Source: Rhyzopertha dominica
Taxonomy: Eukaryota > Arthropoda > Insecta > Coleoptera > Bostrichidae
DNA: 64,000 bases
Assembly (NCBI GenBank): GCA_025024175.1
Contig: QCXZ01000064.1
Span: 1,798,001-1,862,000 of the forward strand
Direction of reading: 5' to 3'
Both the position numbers and the translations under genes were made by a program. Below are positions 10,830 through 21,371 of this stretch, in pieces. The notes beneath the pieces are model-generated. The model made no database searches and was not told where the DNA came from. It worked only from the letters and a program-made list of their open reading frames with translations. Each line of letters opens with the position of its first letter. The first letter of the stretch is position 1.

Positions 10830-13209
10830 ATGGTGATTATAAACTTTTTTATATCTGCTAGTATAAATGACTTCAAATCAAACACTTTGTCAAATTTTCT
10901 TGAATTTAATAAGTTAACTCAGTTCAACAGCATTCGTAATACATTTGTCGAATTTTGGATTTGTGTATATCTGACGTGGTTTGTGTCAGCCTATGTAGGC
11001 GGAGGATTTCATCATCCTTCTCTAATATCCATTGAGGTGTGTAGAGATGCATCTCTTGGTTTTCCTATGAGTTCTGACGACAATGCTTATAATTTTAAAA
11101 AAAGCTAATTTTCCACAACTTCACAGTGCTTTACTGCATCCTAACTGGAACTTTTTGCACAATTATACCGATATCAATATGGCTTGCACAATGTTCTATA
11201 AAAAGTATATGAATTATTAGCTAAATATGTACCTTTGTATAAAAAATTTAAGCGGAGGTATCCAATTTGGTACACGTCACAAATTATAAAAATTGTAAAA
11301 CTTAAGGCTCGCCATCATAGTAATTACAAGAAATTTGGAAGCATTCATCACTTTAATGACTTTAAATGCAATGAAAAAAATCCAAACAAATTTTAGTCAT
11401 GATCCCAAAAGTTTTTGGGCTTTTGTTCAAAATCAAACATTCGAGAATTCCTAATGAATGTTTCTTGATGAAAAAATTGATGATACACGCCAGATAGTCA
11501 ATGGTTCTGCAAAATTTTTTTCTGATGTCTTTACTGCCGGCAATACAAATGGCTCAAATTTGATGAAAGCCAGGACTTATACATATTTTAACACATTTTC
11601 TGAATCTGATATTCAGAAGTCTATATTCAAATTAAAAAAAACGGAATGACCTGTGGAGATGATCAGATACCTAGCTTTCTAATTAAAAATTGTTCGAGGG
11701 CTCTCATCTCACCTTTAAGCTATTTGTTTCATATTATATTGTCTACAGCTTCATTTCCCGATATTTGGGAAATTACAAGAGCGTGTCCTGTTTTAAAGAG
11801 CGGCAATCCCTCTGAGCTAAAAAATTATCGCCCCATTGCAATTTTATTAAATTCTGCGAAGGTTTTTAAGATGTTATTGCACAATATAATTTTTAATGAA
11901 ATTGAGCATAGCATTTCACCTAACCAACATGGATTCTACTGTAACTATCTTAGCGCAGTTTATGCGGTATACTGCAAATATTATAGATAATAAAGGTCAA
12001 GTTGATGCAGAGTATACTGACTTCTCGAAGGCCTTCGACAGGGTGGACCATTGTGTTCTACTTAATAAACTAGAGCAGCTTGGTTTGAGTGATTATCTCG
12101 TTCAACTAGTAAAATCATATCTCACTCAACGTAAATTATATGTTACATATGACGGTTTTAAATCATGCAACTTTCTAGCGACCTCCGGAGTTCTTCAGGG
12201 GTCTAACTTGGGGCCATTGCTGTTTATTTTGTTTATAAATGATCTATCACTTTCGTTAGAATCTAAGCATCTGTTTTTTTGCGCCTGAAATTATTTTCTG
12301 AGGTATCTGGCGAGGATGACTGTTTAGTATTGCAAGGGCAGGTTAACCGTGTAGCTAGATGGTGTGCTGAGAATACATTGCCTCTTAATATTGACAATTG
12401 TAAGGTTTGCACTTTTACCCTTAGAAAGCAAGCTTTAATATTTAATTATACAATTGAAGCAGTCGAGTTGATGCGCTGCTACAGCGTCAAAGATCTTGGT
12501 GTGAGTTATGTTGCAAATTATCTTTTAGTGGTCACATAGACTCAACGGTAAAGGCTGCCTATAAAGCTCTAGGTTTTATTATTCGCAACTCAGCATCGTT
12601 TAATAATGTTAGTGTGCTGAAATCTTTATATTTTACTTTTGTTCGTTCCAAGTTGGATTACTGCAGTTTGATATGGTATCCTCATTATCAAGTACACATA
12701 AAACAAACTGAGAAAATTCAGAGACGATTTCTTAAATTTTTCTCGTATCGAGTAGACAATTATTATCCGCATAGAGGACATAATCATCTTCTTGTTGCAA
12801 AGGTTTGACGTTAGTTCTCTGCAAGCTAGAAGGATACGCACTAGTTTAACATTTTTATTTAAAGTATTTTATGGCGATGTTGACTGCCCTTCTTTGCTGG
12901 CATTATTTAATATAAGAGTACCTAGGCTTGGTTCCCGGAATGGTGGCACTTTTTATTGTTCAAATGCTAGAACCAATGTACTTGTTAAGGCGCTTGTTTT
13001 TGTTATGTCGAATAACTTTAGTAGGATATCTGGACATTGTGACATTCATTGTGATAGCCTGAAAAAGCTATTGTCATTTGTGGTAACCGAGCGGTAGTAT
13101 ATTACATTATAGTGTGTGTTGTGTATTTACTAAAAATGTTGATTTTCTATTTTATCCTGCAAATGGACATTTCTGTTGGATAATAAATGCATTATTATTA
13201 TTATTATAA
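10830..13209 (+). mobile_element. CR1/Jockey-like non-LTR retrotransposon, 5'-truncated and broken
   Basis: Order seen: end of the AP-endonuclease (10830-11100, '..GGGFHHPSLISIEV'), linker ('YPIWYTSQIIK', 11260-11290), RT fingers ('KNYRPIAIL', ~11820), motif A ('YTDFSKAFDRVDH', ~12015), motif B ('GVLQGSNLGPLLFILFINDL', ~12190), thumb ('VKDLGVSY'), and C-terminus ('YCSLIWYPHYQ..IKQTEKIQRRFLKF', ~12655-12740). Frames change at about 11110, 11645, 11930, 12285, 12540 and 12790. The YADD/FADD catalytic box is destroyed: 'FFCA' is followed after a small deletion by 'LKLF' in another frame (~12270-12300). The tail is 'GTTGGATAATAAA' then (ATT)n. This tail matches the copy at 62649-64000, so they belong to one family. 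Confidence 0.85.
13190..13209 (+). repeat. (ATT)n tail of the non-LTR copy
   Basis: Short ATT microsatellite directly after 'GGATAATAAATGC'. The same arrangement, reversed, ends the copy at 62649. It marks the retroelement 3' end. Confidence 0.8.
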
Positions 13210-13520
13210 ATGAAGAAACTGCGTCAAAACTAACTAAAATGTCAGTTACTGGAATAGTCAATCATTTTATAATATCAGAAATATCTGAAGAATTCTTGAT
13301 GAAATCGTGAGTTTTCCCTACAGATAAGGATTCAAAATTTTGTTAATTGAAACCAAAACTAACCACCGTATTGAATATAGGTCTTAAGGGGACATCCGTG
13401 TCATGAATTTTGATACTTTGCAGTCGGCAACTCTTAAAAATGAATTTCATTCACTGCAAAGAATTAGTTTTAACAAAATAATTAGCAATTTTGCGATAGG
13501 ATCTCGGAAAACCTTTATAA
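13210..13520 (-). pseudogene. Penelope-like element fragment (N-terminal RT region)
   Basis: Nucleotide match to 35710-36050 of the fuller minus-strand Penelope copy. Shared blocks include 'AAACTAACTAAAAT', 'GAAGAATTCTTGATGAAA', 'GGTCTTAA.GGGACAT' and 'TAGGATCTCGG'. It corresponds to the region encoding 'KIHK..VPLRPI' through 'LSISE'. Indels destroy the frame. It abuts the tail of the non-LTR copy. Confidence 0.75.
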
Positions 13521-14360
13521 AACGTTCGATGTGTGCCACTGCGCCGTTTAGGGAAATTACGTCGCAGGTCACCCCGGTACAGGGAAGTTTTCCCGGTGTG
13601 AAAAGCGCTCGCGCGTCTGTGGACGGGCCCTCTGGCGCCGTAGTATCAAATCATACTACGTCGTTCCACAAATAAACTCCGGTCAGAAAAACCATCTCGG
13701 TCCACATAAAATCGCAAAAAAATCGCAACACCGTCGCAAACCAAGTGCACCAAACAACCCCGTCACCCCGTACCGCCGAAACAAATGAGCAGAGGCCCAC
13801 GTGAGCATTTGTGCCCCCATAACCCGCATTCGGATCGATCTTCCGAAACTATTGATTTCTCGAAAACCGTTCGCGTCGTCAAAATCGGATGTGTTCTAAA
13901 TTTTGTGATGTCTCCATAGTGTTCCCGCTAGCACCGTCTCGTTCGGATGACAAATCTCAAACCTGAGGCCTTCTTTTCTACGAAAAAAGCAATATGCCGG
14001 TAGCCCGAGAAGACTGCAACTGACTGACATCATCCACGACTGAAGAGCAACACCAAAGTTTACTATACAAACGTCGGTGTGTGTCGAGATCGATTTCTCG
14101 GTGTTTTTTTAGAAGAATTTTTTCCCGAGGCTTTTTTACGCTTTTGATAAACGGGTCGTCGCCCCGCGCGTCGCGTCGCGCCGGTCCGGGACGCGGTGAA
14201 GCTGGCAGCGCAGGAGACGACGTCGTCCGACCTCCAGGAGGCGGAGGATGCTTCTACGCCCTCGGAGGCGAGCGTGGAGACGACCACTGCCACGACCGCC
14301 GCGCGTCGAACCTCACCGCTTCCATCACCATCTCATACAGTAATGACAGGTAAACAATCA
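13521..14360 (+). promoter_or_regulatory. CpG-rich island with a candidate first exon of a host gene
   Basis: GC- and CpG-rich compared with everything around it. A TATA-like 'TTTATAAAACG' lies near 13516. The 3' part (14150-14351) is open in one plus frame rich in Thr/Ser/Ala/Glu ('SEASVETTTATTAARRTSPL'). It ends at a splice-donor-like ACAG|GTAAAC at 14346-14355. That frame has no upstream ATG (a GTG is at 14196), and an overlapping minus frame is also open, so coding status is uncertain. I read it as a promoter plus 5' exon of an unidentified host gene whose later exons are not visible. It could instead be non-coding. Confidence 0.4.
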
Positions 14361-14594
14361 TTTCTCCTTTCAACCGTCAATTTTTCGCGTAGAAACTAAA
14401 GGCATATTGACATCTAAGTTGGCTTGGACACTTTCCAGTAAGCAAAATTTAATTTGGTTGCTATGGTCACGACCATATAAATAAGCAGCCAAAGTTTGAT
14501 GTCCAAAAGTTCAATTGCCTTAAATTTGTAAACTTTTGTTTATATTTTCCTATTAAGTATTAACTGTCACTGTGTTGTAACAATTGTGTTACGA
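14361..14594. other. Spacer, possibly the 5' end of a Tc1-like element
   Basis: AT-rich sequence leading to the Tc1-like N-terminus. A terminal repeat for that element probably starts near 14400, but I cannot define it because the other end is missing. Confidence 0.3.
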
Positions 14595-14979
14595 GTGCCT
14601 CGTGGAAGGCATCTCAGGCAAAATTTTGGCTTTTGGGATGAAGGCTTTAGTCGGCGAGAAATTGCTCAAAGAATTAACCATCGTCGCCAATTATTTGCGA
14701 AACCCTGAACAGTATGGCACAAACAAGAAAGGTGGCCCTAAAAAAATTTCGCCCAAAGCTGCAAGAAGAATTATTGCTACAGCGAGTAATACCTCAAAAA
14801 GTAAAAAAAATGGCCCAAGAGGGCGGGCTTGATGTTTCAAAATGAACTATAGGGAGGGTTCAGAAAAAAGTGAACACATTGTACGCCCAAAACTAAGAAA
14901 ATGTCCGAGACTTCTTCCTCACCATAAAACAGCCCGTTGGAATTTTCTCATGAGAATATGAATCGAAATTGGGAAAATA
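14595..14979 (+). pseudogene. Tc1-like transposase, N-terminal part, interrupted
   Basis: The first frame reads 'PRGRHLRQNFGFWDEGFSRR' from a GTG where ATG is expected. It then shifts to 'VANYLRNPEQYGTNKKGGPK', 'ISPKAARRI' and 'ASNTSKS'. This is the paired DNA-binding helix-turn-helix region of Tc1-family transposases with its GRPK-like linker. Further on, 'RPKLRKCPRLLPHHKTARWN' and 'NRNWEK' lead toward the first catalytic Asp. The reading stops exactly where the mariner at 14980 begins, at a TA. The catalytic domain is not found downstream. Several stops and shifts show it is a relic. Confidence 0.75.
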
Positions 14980-16238
14980 CAGGATGTTTCACGAATGATA
15001 ATGACCCTGACGAAATTAAAAATGCAACTCAAAGTACATTCTCATAGCCAATGTGGTTATTTTACATAATGGTATTATTTCAAAAATAAATTGGGAATCC
15101 ATTACAGTTTTGCGCTATGGTTCCTGTCATTGTATTTATTAATAGTCAAAATGTATTCAAATGATGAAAAAACAGATATGATTTTGATTTATTGTGAAAG
15201 CAAGAAAAATGCTTCCGCTGCTGCCCGTTTATACAGACAACGTTTTCCAAATGGAAGAGCTCCTACCGATACAATTTTCAAGAGACTTGAATTAACTTGA
15301 AGGACAAACTGGCCACCACTGAAAAAGTCAAGAGAAAGAACAGCAACAGACCCTGACAATGAAATTAGAGTATTGGAAATGATTGATGAAAATCCTCATA
15401 TTACTCAAAGGGTAGTCTCAAGAGCAACCGGTATTAGTCTGTCTTCAGTACACCGAATAATTAAAGGCAATCAATTTCATCCGTATCACTTGCAACTGGT
15501 TCAGGCCTTAAAGGAGACAGATTATCCTAAAAAACTGGCTTTTTGTAACTTTTTTCGGGAACATGATTTTATGACAACATTTGCTTCTCAGATGAAGCAA
15601 GATTTTCTAATAATGGTGGAGATAACAAACATAACATGCATTATTAAGCGCAAGAAAATCCACGTTGGATTCGAGAGGACATTTTCAAACTATCTACTCG
15701 ACGAATGTCTGGTGCGGAATATTGGAGAATCAAATTGTTGGGTCTTATTTTTTCGCGATAGTTTAAACGGCAATACTTATCTAAATTTTTTAAGAAACAT
15801 TTTACCGGTACTTCTCCAAAATGTAAATTTACAAGAGACAAGATCTATGGTTCCAACAAGATGGGGCACCTGCGCATTATAATAGAATAGTGCGAAATCA
15901 TCTTGATTTGGTTTTGCCTAACCGATAGATAGGAAGAGGTTCAATTAATCCTTGGTCACCGAGAAGCCCGGACCTTACTCCTTTGGATTTTTTTTCTGTG
16001 GGGAATGGTAAAAGAGCAAGTATACCAAACACCAATTGAAAGTGTAGAACATTTAGAAAATATAATACGTGATGCATGTAGATCCATCACTCCAGAAATG
16101 TTAATGCATGTTAAAAAATCGTTTTGGGCACGAATTCAAGCTTGTGAAAACAGCGGAGGGCGACATTTTGAGCATTTATGACACTAATGTTATTTAATAA
16201 ACATTTTTCAAAAATAAAATTTGTTTTACAATACCGAA
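14980..16238 (+). mobile_element. Mariner-superfamily element with DUF4817-type transposase, copy 1
   Basis: The left terminal repeat begins CAGGATGTTTCACGAATG after a TA (14978-14979). The transposase runs from ATG 15151 to a stop at 16179-16181. In order: N-terminal HTH ('NDEKTDMILIYCESKKNASA'), a second HTH ('ATGISLSSVHRIIKGNQFHP'), then the catalytic domain. The second acidic motif (QQDGAPAHY, ~15855) and the 'SPDLTPLDFF' motif (~15970) are visible in shifted frames. I count 41 residues between the two Asp, a DD41D spacing. Stops at about 15298 and 15926, plus frameshifts near 15570, 15840 and 15990, inactivate it. The right end is missing: identity with copy 2 stops at 'ACAATACCGAA' (16238). 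Confidence 0.85.
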
Positions 16239-17439
16239 TAATATAAATTATTGTGATGTTAAGATTTTTGCCGTTTTAATACAAGATTAAAAATTAAAAA
16301 ATGTATTGTATAATGTTTGCTCCTGAATTAACTACTAAATGAATTATGCTAAATCCGGATATATAAGCTCTTTGGATCACATTGTCATTATGGACGCGAC
16401 ATGAATCCAGTACGTAATAACAACGAATTTTTAGTAGACCGTCCGGAAAATGTGAAGATAAAAAATAACAATAAAGAGAACTAGAAATTTTAGATAGACT
16501 TAATGAAATTTCATGTTATGTTAAATTAAAAAGAAAGAAAATTTATAGTTATCACCAATGTCAATAAAAAAGCTTTTGGATAAAAAATGATTTCACTTAA
16601 ATTGATAAGTACCTCAAGGAAAGGATATTAAAACAGTCTTCTGCATACTCCCTGCGTAGTTTTCGTATACGAGGGTGAAAAGGTTTTTCAAATAATATGT
16701 TTTCGCAAGAATCGCTGTCACCATAAAATACTGACAAGNGTTTAGTTTTTTAGTCTAACTTATATTCATACAGGGTTATACAGTTGTCTGGGATAGGTCC
16801 ATAGCTACGTCAATAAGAAAAAAAGAGCAAATCTATTTATACAAAATAAACAAACAAAACTATGTCATGTACACCAGATGGAGCTACCGACCGAAGACAA
16901 TAGCCATCCTATTTATGTAAAATCCACTGTTTCACGGTTACCGTTTACTCAGTTATAGAAAACTTCTTCCGCTTATTGACTCCATCGCCATGGGAAATTC
17001 CTAAGAGACACTCTCAGTCAGAATAGGTATCTGCTCCGATACCACTATAACGAATTCATTATTTTACGGGCAATAGAGGAAATCATTGTATACAAAACTG
17101 CAGCGTTTTGTTCAGAAATTCACAGCGAACCGCGTCTATATGGGTTAACAGCACCAGCACTGTCGCTGAACACAATACAAAGTACCTGAGGATTACCGTT
17201 ACGCGTGTAACAAATGGTCTTTGTCTTTTACATCGGAGGTCTTGAATGGGTGCCAGGAGTAATTTGTAAGTGTTACACGTAATGTGACATGTTGTACACG
17301 GTTAACGTTTACAAACTGTAAACAGTGCTAGCATAATTTGGGAATCTCTGTTTTCAGGTTATACGTAAATATAAAAAAATGACGCTTCGAATAATTCAAA
17401 TGATTTTGTCAAGCATATCAGCTTTAATTAATAATTCAG
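16239..17439. other. No gene recognised
   Basis: AT-rich, with moderate GC near 16900-17300. No long frame and no recognised repeat. One ambiguous base at 16739. Confidence 0.5.
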
Positions 17440-17700
17440 TAAAACAGTTAGACTTTGTTTCAGCCTTCTGGCTCTGAAGAATTTTCGCATTCAATAATTT
17501 TAGCAAAAATGTCATTGGTCACAGCAAAATATTGTTGGACAAGTTTCATGCTACTATGAATATACGAAACTGAAACGAGATCTGTTCTATCTAAAATTAC
17601 TGTGGCCGAATCTTTATCTGCTCTAGTAACTATGATGGACTTATCTGTATTCAAATCCTTAAGAGCCTTCATTTCCTCAGATGTCACATTAGGTTAAGGT
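17440..17700 (-). pseudogene. Penelope-like element fragment (upstream of RT)
   Basis: The minus strand encodes 'TSEEMKALKDLNTDKSIIV' then 'TRADKDSATVILDRTD'. This is the conserved block just upstream of the RT core in Penelope-like elements (usual form: LK..K.IVI..ADKGN..VI). The Gly-Asn of the usual ADKGN is changed to Asp-Ser. The fragment is open for about 75 codons and has no RT core beside it. The block is absent from the larger copies here, which are 5'-truncated beyond it. Confidence 0.7.
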
Positions 17701-18179
17701 TGCGTATGTATATTTCATGAAAGGCAAGGTTTTTAATCAAACCAATGTGCTTTAAAATATGGGGCAAGGTTTCAAAATATAACAAAGAAATTTTTATTTT
17801 AAATATTTGAGTTTATTAAAAATTCTATAATAATTTCTCGTTTTTATTGTATTTGGGAGTATCGTAATTATGAACGGTATATGTGACTAGGGAAGTCTAT
17901 AAAGGCTAGAAATAACGAAGGGGCAAAGCGGGGGGGGGAGGGGGGGAGAGAGGAGAGAGAAAGAGTTTCTCACTTTGACTTTAAACTGTCTACCAGCAAG
18001 AAAAAAGTGTCCACTCATTCTCAGATCCACGTATGCCCACAAAATGATCACCCGTCATTCAACACAAATTTGTCAACTTCCTCAAATATTTCTGTCGTAG
18101 TGACGTAGTTTTTGGTCTTCCTTCTGAAACGAATGCGCCATTAGTTTTTATTTCTTTAGGGAACAAACTGATTTAACCA
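17701..18179. other. Intergenic, with a G-rich purine tract
   Basis: No gene seen. Contains the purine tract listed separately. Confidence 0.5.
17929..17966 (+). repeat. Homopurine G/GA tract
   Basis: G-run (9 or more), A, G-run, then GA repeats through AAAGAG, on the plus strand only. Such tracts can form G-quadruplex or triplex DNA. No associated gene is visible. Confidence 0.8.
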
Positions 18180-18915
18180 GCGTACGGTCAAAATTTCGTG
18201 CCTGGCACCTGTTAAGGACATAGAGAACTTGAGTGGAAGTGGTTTTCTTGGTGTTGTTGACATCATTCCTCTCTTTTAGAGTCGTTGGTTTCGGGTATAT
18301 CGTATAACCTGGGGGATTTTTCGTTGCCTGATTTCTGGATGATCCTTTCTATATTTGTTTTCAATGTATACCAGCGACTATCTTTTGTTGGTTTGTCTCC
18401 CAGGCATTTCTTAACATGCGGTCTACCTCTCTCCTTTAGACAGCTATCAAGTATTTCATCACGTATGTCTCTATTCTTTTTATGATAGTTCTGATACACA
18501 GGAGTTATGCTGCTGATTTTTTTCTGGTTCTTCGCCTTTCTTGAGCTGAGCCTTTGCTGCCATAGCATTTTTTACTCAATACATCATGATTGCTGCTGTA
18601 TGAAGAATCTTTTATCAATTGCCAGTGTTGTTTATGTTCCTCTATGAATGGTTATATCGCCCTGGTTACTACAGATGCAGTTTAGATCCGCCATAAAAAC
18701 ATCGGCCAAATTTCATGCCTGGTGCCTGTTTAAGGACATATGAGAACTTGAGTGGTACTGGTTTTCTGGTGTTGTTGACGTCATTGGTCTCTTTTAGAGT
18801 CGCTGGTTCCTGGTATGTCGTATATCCTGAGGGATTCTTCGCTGACTGTTCCTGATTTCTGGATTATCAATTTCCAGTGTGGTTTAAGTTCCTGTATAAA
18901 TGGTTATATCGCCGG
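18180..18915. repeat. Two partial copies of an unknown repeat in tandem
   Basis: The segment 18186-18340 ('TGCCTGGCACCTGTTAAGGACAT..GAACTTGAGTGG') recurs at 18711-18870. A second block, ending 'ATGGTTATATCGCC', recurs at 18608-18662 and 18866-18914. So a unit of several hundred bases is present twice, the second copy shorter. On the minus strand copy 1 holds a 101-codon frame (18263-18568) rich in Lys/Arg ('KNRDIRDEILDSCLKERGRP'). I do not recognise it. It may be the coding part of an unidentified element. Confidence 0.6.
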
Positions 18916-18922
18916 AGACTTT

Positions 18923-19370
18923 TCAAATTATCCTCCTACAAAAAAGGTAAATTTTGTAGGGTTTGTGGCCCGAATTACCAACTCCCCAAAAATCTATCCC
19001 TTCTGCACAGTAGTTCCAAACAGTACCATAATCACATTGTTCAATCGTTTCCCAAGTGATTTCCATACAGGCAAACATCACGGTAAATTGCATCGGACAA
19101 TCATGCTTGCGGCCTATAGCGTTCGCAGCCCATTCCGACGCGCAAGGTACCGTTGCTCGGCAGTGGGTTACCAGAGTCTTCAGTACAGTTATAGTCAAGG
19201 TGGCGGTCCGTTACCCGCTACGACCGCAGCTTGCTGGATGCCAGCCGTGGATGCCTTGGGCGCTATGGAAACACCATCGTCGCCGGTACCGTTATACGAA
19301 GCATCCGCGGTGTATACGCAACGGGTTTTGTATTATTTATTGGCGCCGAGGGGTATTACGGATTTTTAAA
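18923..19370 (-). CDS. Unassigned GC-rich coding-like segment
   Basis: Unusually GC-rich for the region. The minus strand has a 91-codon frame (18923-19198) with several Cys and Trp ('ATVPCASEWAANAIGRKHDC', 'WETIEQCDYGTVWNYCAEG'). An adjoining open segment (19200-19330) in another frame reads 'VYTADASYNGTGDDGVSIAP' then '..QQAAVVAGNGPPP'. The plus strand is open across much of the same stretch, so strand and frame are uncertain. The Cys/Trp pattern suggests a secreted or extracellular protein exon, but this is only an impression. No family recognised. Confidence 0.25.
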
Positions 19371-19544
19371 GTGCCCAATTTTGTGATCGGTGGCCAAGGA
19401 GAATATCGGGTCATTAGTTATTTTTTAACCGGTTGGATACTTGTGTTTGAAGGCGACATATGGCTTAGTAATTTGTTATAGCAGTACATGACAGACAGTT
19501 CTAAAAAAACCTTCTTCCCTTGTCGCTGAAAATCGAAAAAAAGA
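19371..19544. other. Spacer
   Basis: AT-rich link between the GC-rich segment and a mariner remnant. No feature seen. Confidence 0.4.
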
Positions 19545-19900
19545 ACTTCACTTTTCATCCACGATGGTCCTGTCAAATAGAATCCAGTTGCATATCCAAA
19601 ACACGCTTCGGCAGTAATGTGATGTTAAATATTCCATTTTTGTAGAGATGTTTCAGCAGTTGGAACACATATGCCGTTGCCGGGCTTTTATCCTTCCAAG
19701 TCAATAACTCTGACTTCGCGAAATTCTCCTTTCCACTAAAGGACCAGAACGAAATCTGGAGGATTCATGTCAGGGCTGCACGGTGGATGTGGTAGAAGAA
19801 GCATTATCGTGCAAAAGGATCACGCCGCTGTCTGTCATATCTCGTCTACACTTTTGGAATTATGCATTTAAATTATCTACTAAGCAGACAAATACATTTG
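19545..19900 (-). pseudogene. Mariner transposase catalytic-domain remnant
   Basis: Minus-strand frames read 'CRRDMTDSGVILLHDNASS' (second catalytic Asp motif). A frameshift and deletion follow, then 'PPCSPDMNPPDFVLVL' (third Asp motif, PxD), then a C-terminus like 'LLPKRVLDMQLDSI'. The usual ~25 residues between the HDN and SPD motifs are largely missing. It is a different family from the copies at 14980 and 53603. Confidence 0.7.
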
Positions 19901-19947
19901 CTTTTTGCTAAAGTATCAAGCAACGATCTATGAGACTGACTTATGCA

Positions 19948-20042
19948 GAGGGCTTTACAGCTTGATGGTCGGCCGTCGTAAACCATTGTATTGTAAATGA
20001 GGGTTTTTACAACCTTATGGTCGGCCGTCCTAAACTATTGGG
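19948..20042. repeat. Short imperfect tandem repeat
   Basis: About 40 bases are repeated 55 bases apart. Both copies contain 'ATGGTCGGCCGTC.TAAAC.ATTG'. Origin unknown; possibly part of the terminal region of the adjacent mariner remnant. Confidence 0.6.
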
Positions 20043-20477
20043 ATTAGTAGCACGCTTCAAAGTTCCTAAATAGGCCGTATTCAAAGAAATCTTGTTGGCA
20101 AAAATTTTAACTTTTTCACTATAAATTTTTGAAATTTGTTAGTTGTGATAATTTAGCAATCAATAAAACATAGAAGCTTTTATAACAAATTTTATTTAAT
20201 GCAGACCTGATGCTAACTGGCGCGACCCGCGATCTATTTTTATGTGATAATTTATTGGGTTTAAATTTTCCGATATAAAAAATAAAAGCCTTTGCATGTC
20301 ATAACGAATACAATACAATACAAATTTAATATAAAAACATACAAATTAGTAAGTAAAAAATTATTTACATTTTTTAGAAAAAATTTACAACAGTGCACAA
20401 TAAAATTTATACACGATAACGACTATGTTCATTATGTACATTATAAGAGTCACAAAATAAAAAAATTACTATCACCT
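20043..20477. other. AT-rich spacer
   Basis: Nothing recognised. A short 73-codon frame at 20292-20513 is lysine/asparagine-rich as expected by chance in AT-rich DNA. Confidence 0.5.
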
Positions 20478-21371
20478 TCACTGCTTAAAATCACGATGAA
20501 CTTCTATTATTAATTCTTGTACATGATTCGCTCTGTACCGATTTTCAATGTCCAGTACATGCCGCACTGAATTTCTGCATGCATCGACACTTGTTATTTT
20601 AGCTTCGTGTCTAATTTTCAGCAGCATTTCATTGCTGAATTTTCGTCGAATTCTTTGTTACAACTGCCCCCATATCATTTCAATGGGGTTGAAAATGCAA
20701 TGATATGGGGGTAATCGTGGAATGGTATGTTTACATTCAGAAGCGAGAATGTCAATTTTAAATTTCTTCGAATTTTTCTTTGTGCCAAGCACTTCTTGTG
20801 TAGTCATCTTCGAAATATAAATCTTCTTTTCTTAAAAACTCTTGAATGGTTGCCTTATTAGTTAAGTAACTAGCGTTGTCCATTACTATGACGTTGTTTG
20901 GTGGCAATTTGGACAATAAAATGTTTTTGAACCAATTTTCAAACACTTCCGCATTCATATCAGAATGATAATCGGCGTCTGCTTCTTTTAAGTTTTTACA
21001 GGGCTACAGGAACAAAACCATTTTCACCTCCTGCGTGTAGAATCATTATTCTTTTTCCTTTTGACGCCGGAATATTGACGTTGCACTTCCCTGAGTCATC
21101 AACCCATCCTTTTTTATTGTATCATGGGTGTCGTACCATGTTTCGTCGAGGAAAAATATCGGACGATTTTCCTGCCTATACATTTTTATACAGTTTAAGT
21201 AATCGTAACTCCACTTTCTTACTACCTGGCTTTCCATCAAGCATTGTTTTTTCTCCACATTTTTCTTTGAAAAGCCAATAGTGTTAACATACTTTTGCAG
21301 GGTATGCACGGAACAGGCGATTAAGCACTCAAGTATATGCCGCGACAGATCCTAGTGATAAGAATGAACAT
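20478..21371 (-). pseudogene. DDE_3-type transposase, degenerate
   Basis: Minus-strand coding region of a DDE transposase related to the one at 38593-39859. In order: HTH-side segment ('YVNTIGFSKKN', 'VVRKWSYDYLNCIKMYRQEN'), first acidic motif 'FFLDETWYDTHD' (~21150), 'ILHAGGENGFVPVAL' (~21030), 'DYHSDMNAEVFENWF' (~20950), second motif 'VIVMDNASY' (~20880), and third 'LPPYHCIFNPIEMIW' (~20680). All three acidic residues are readable, but only across frameshifts near 21050 and 20990 and a stop after 'IWGQL'. I could not find its terminal repeats. Confidence 0.8.
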
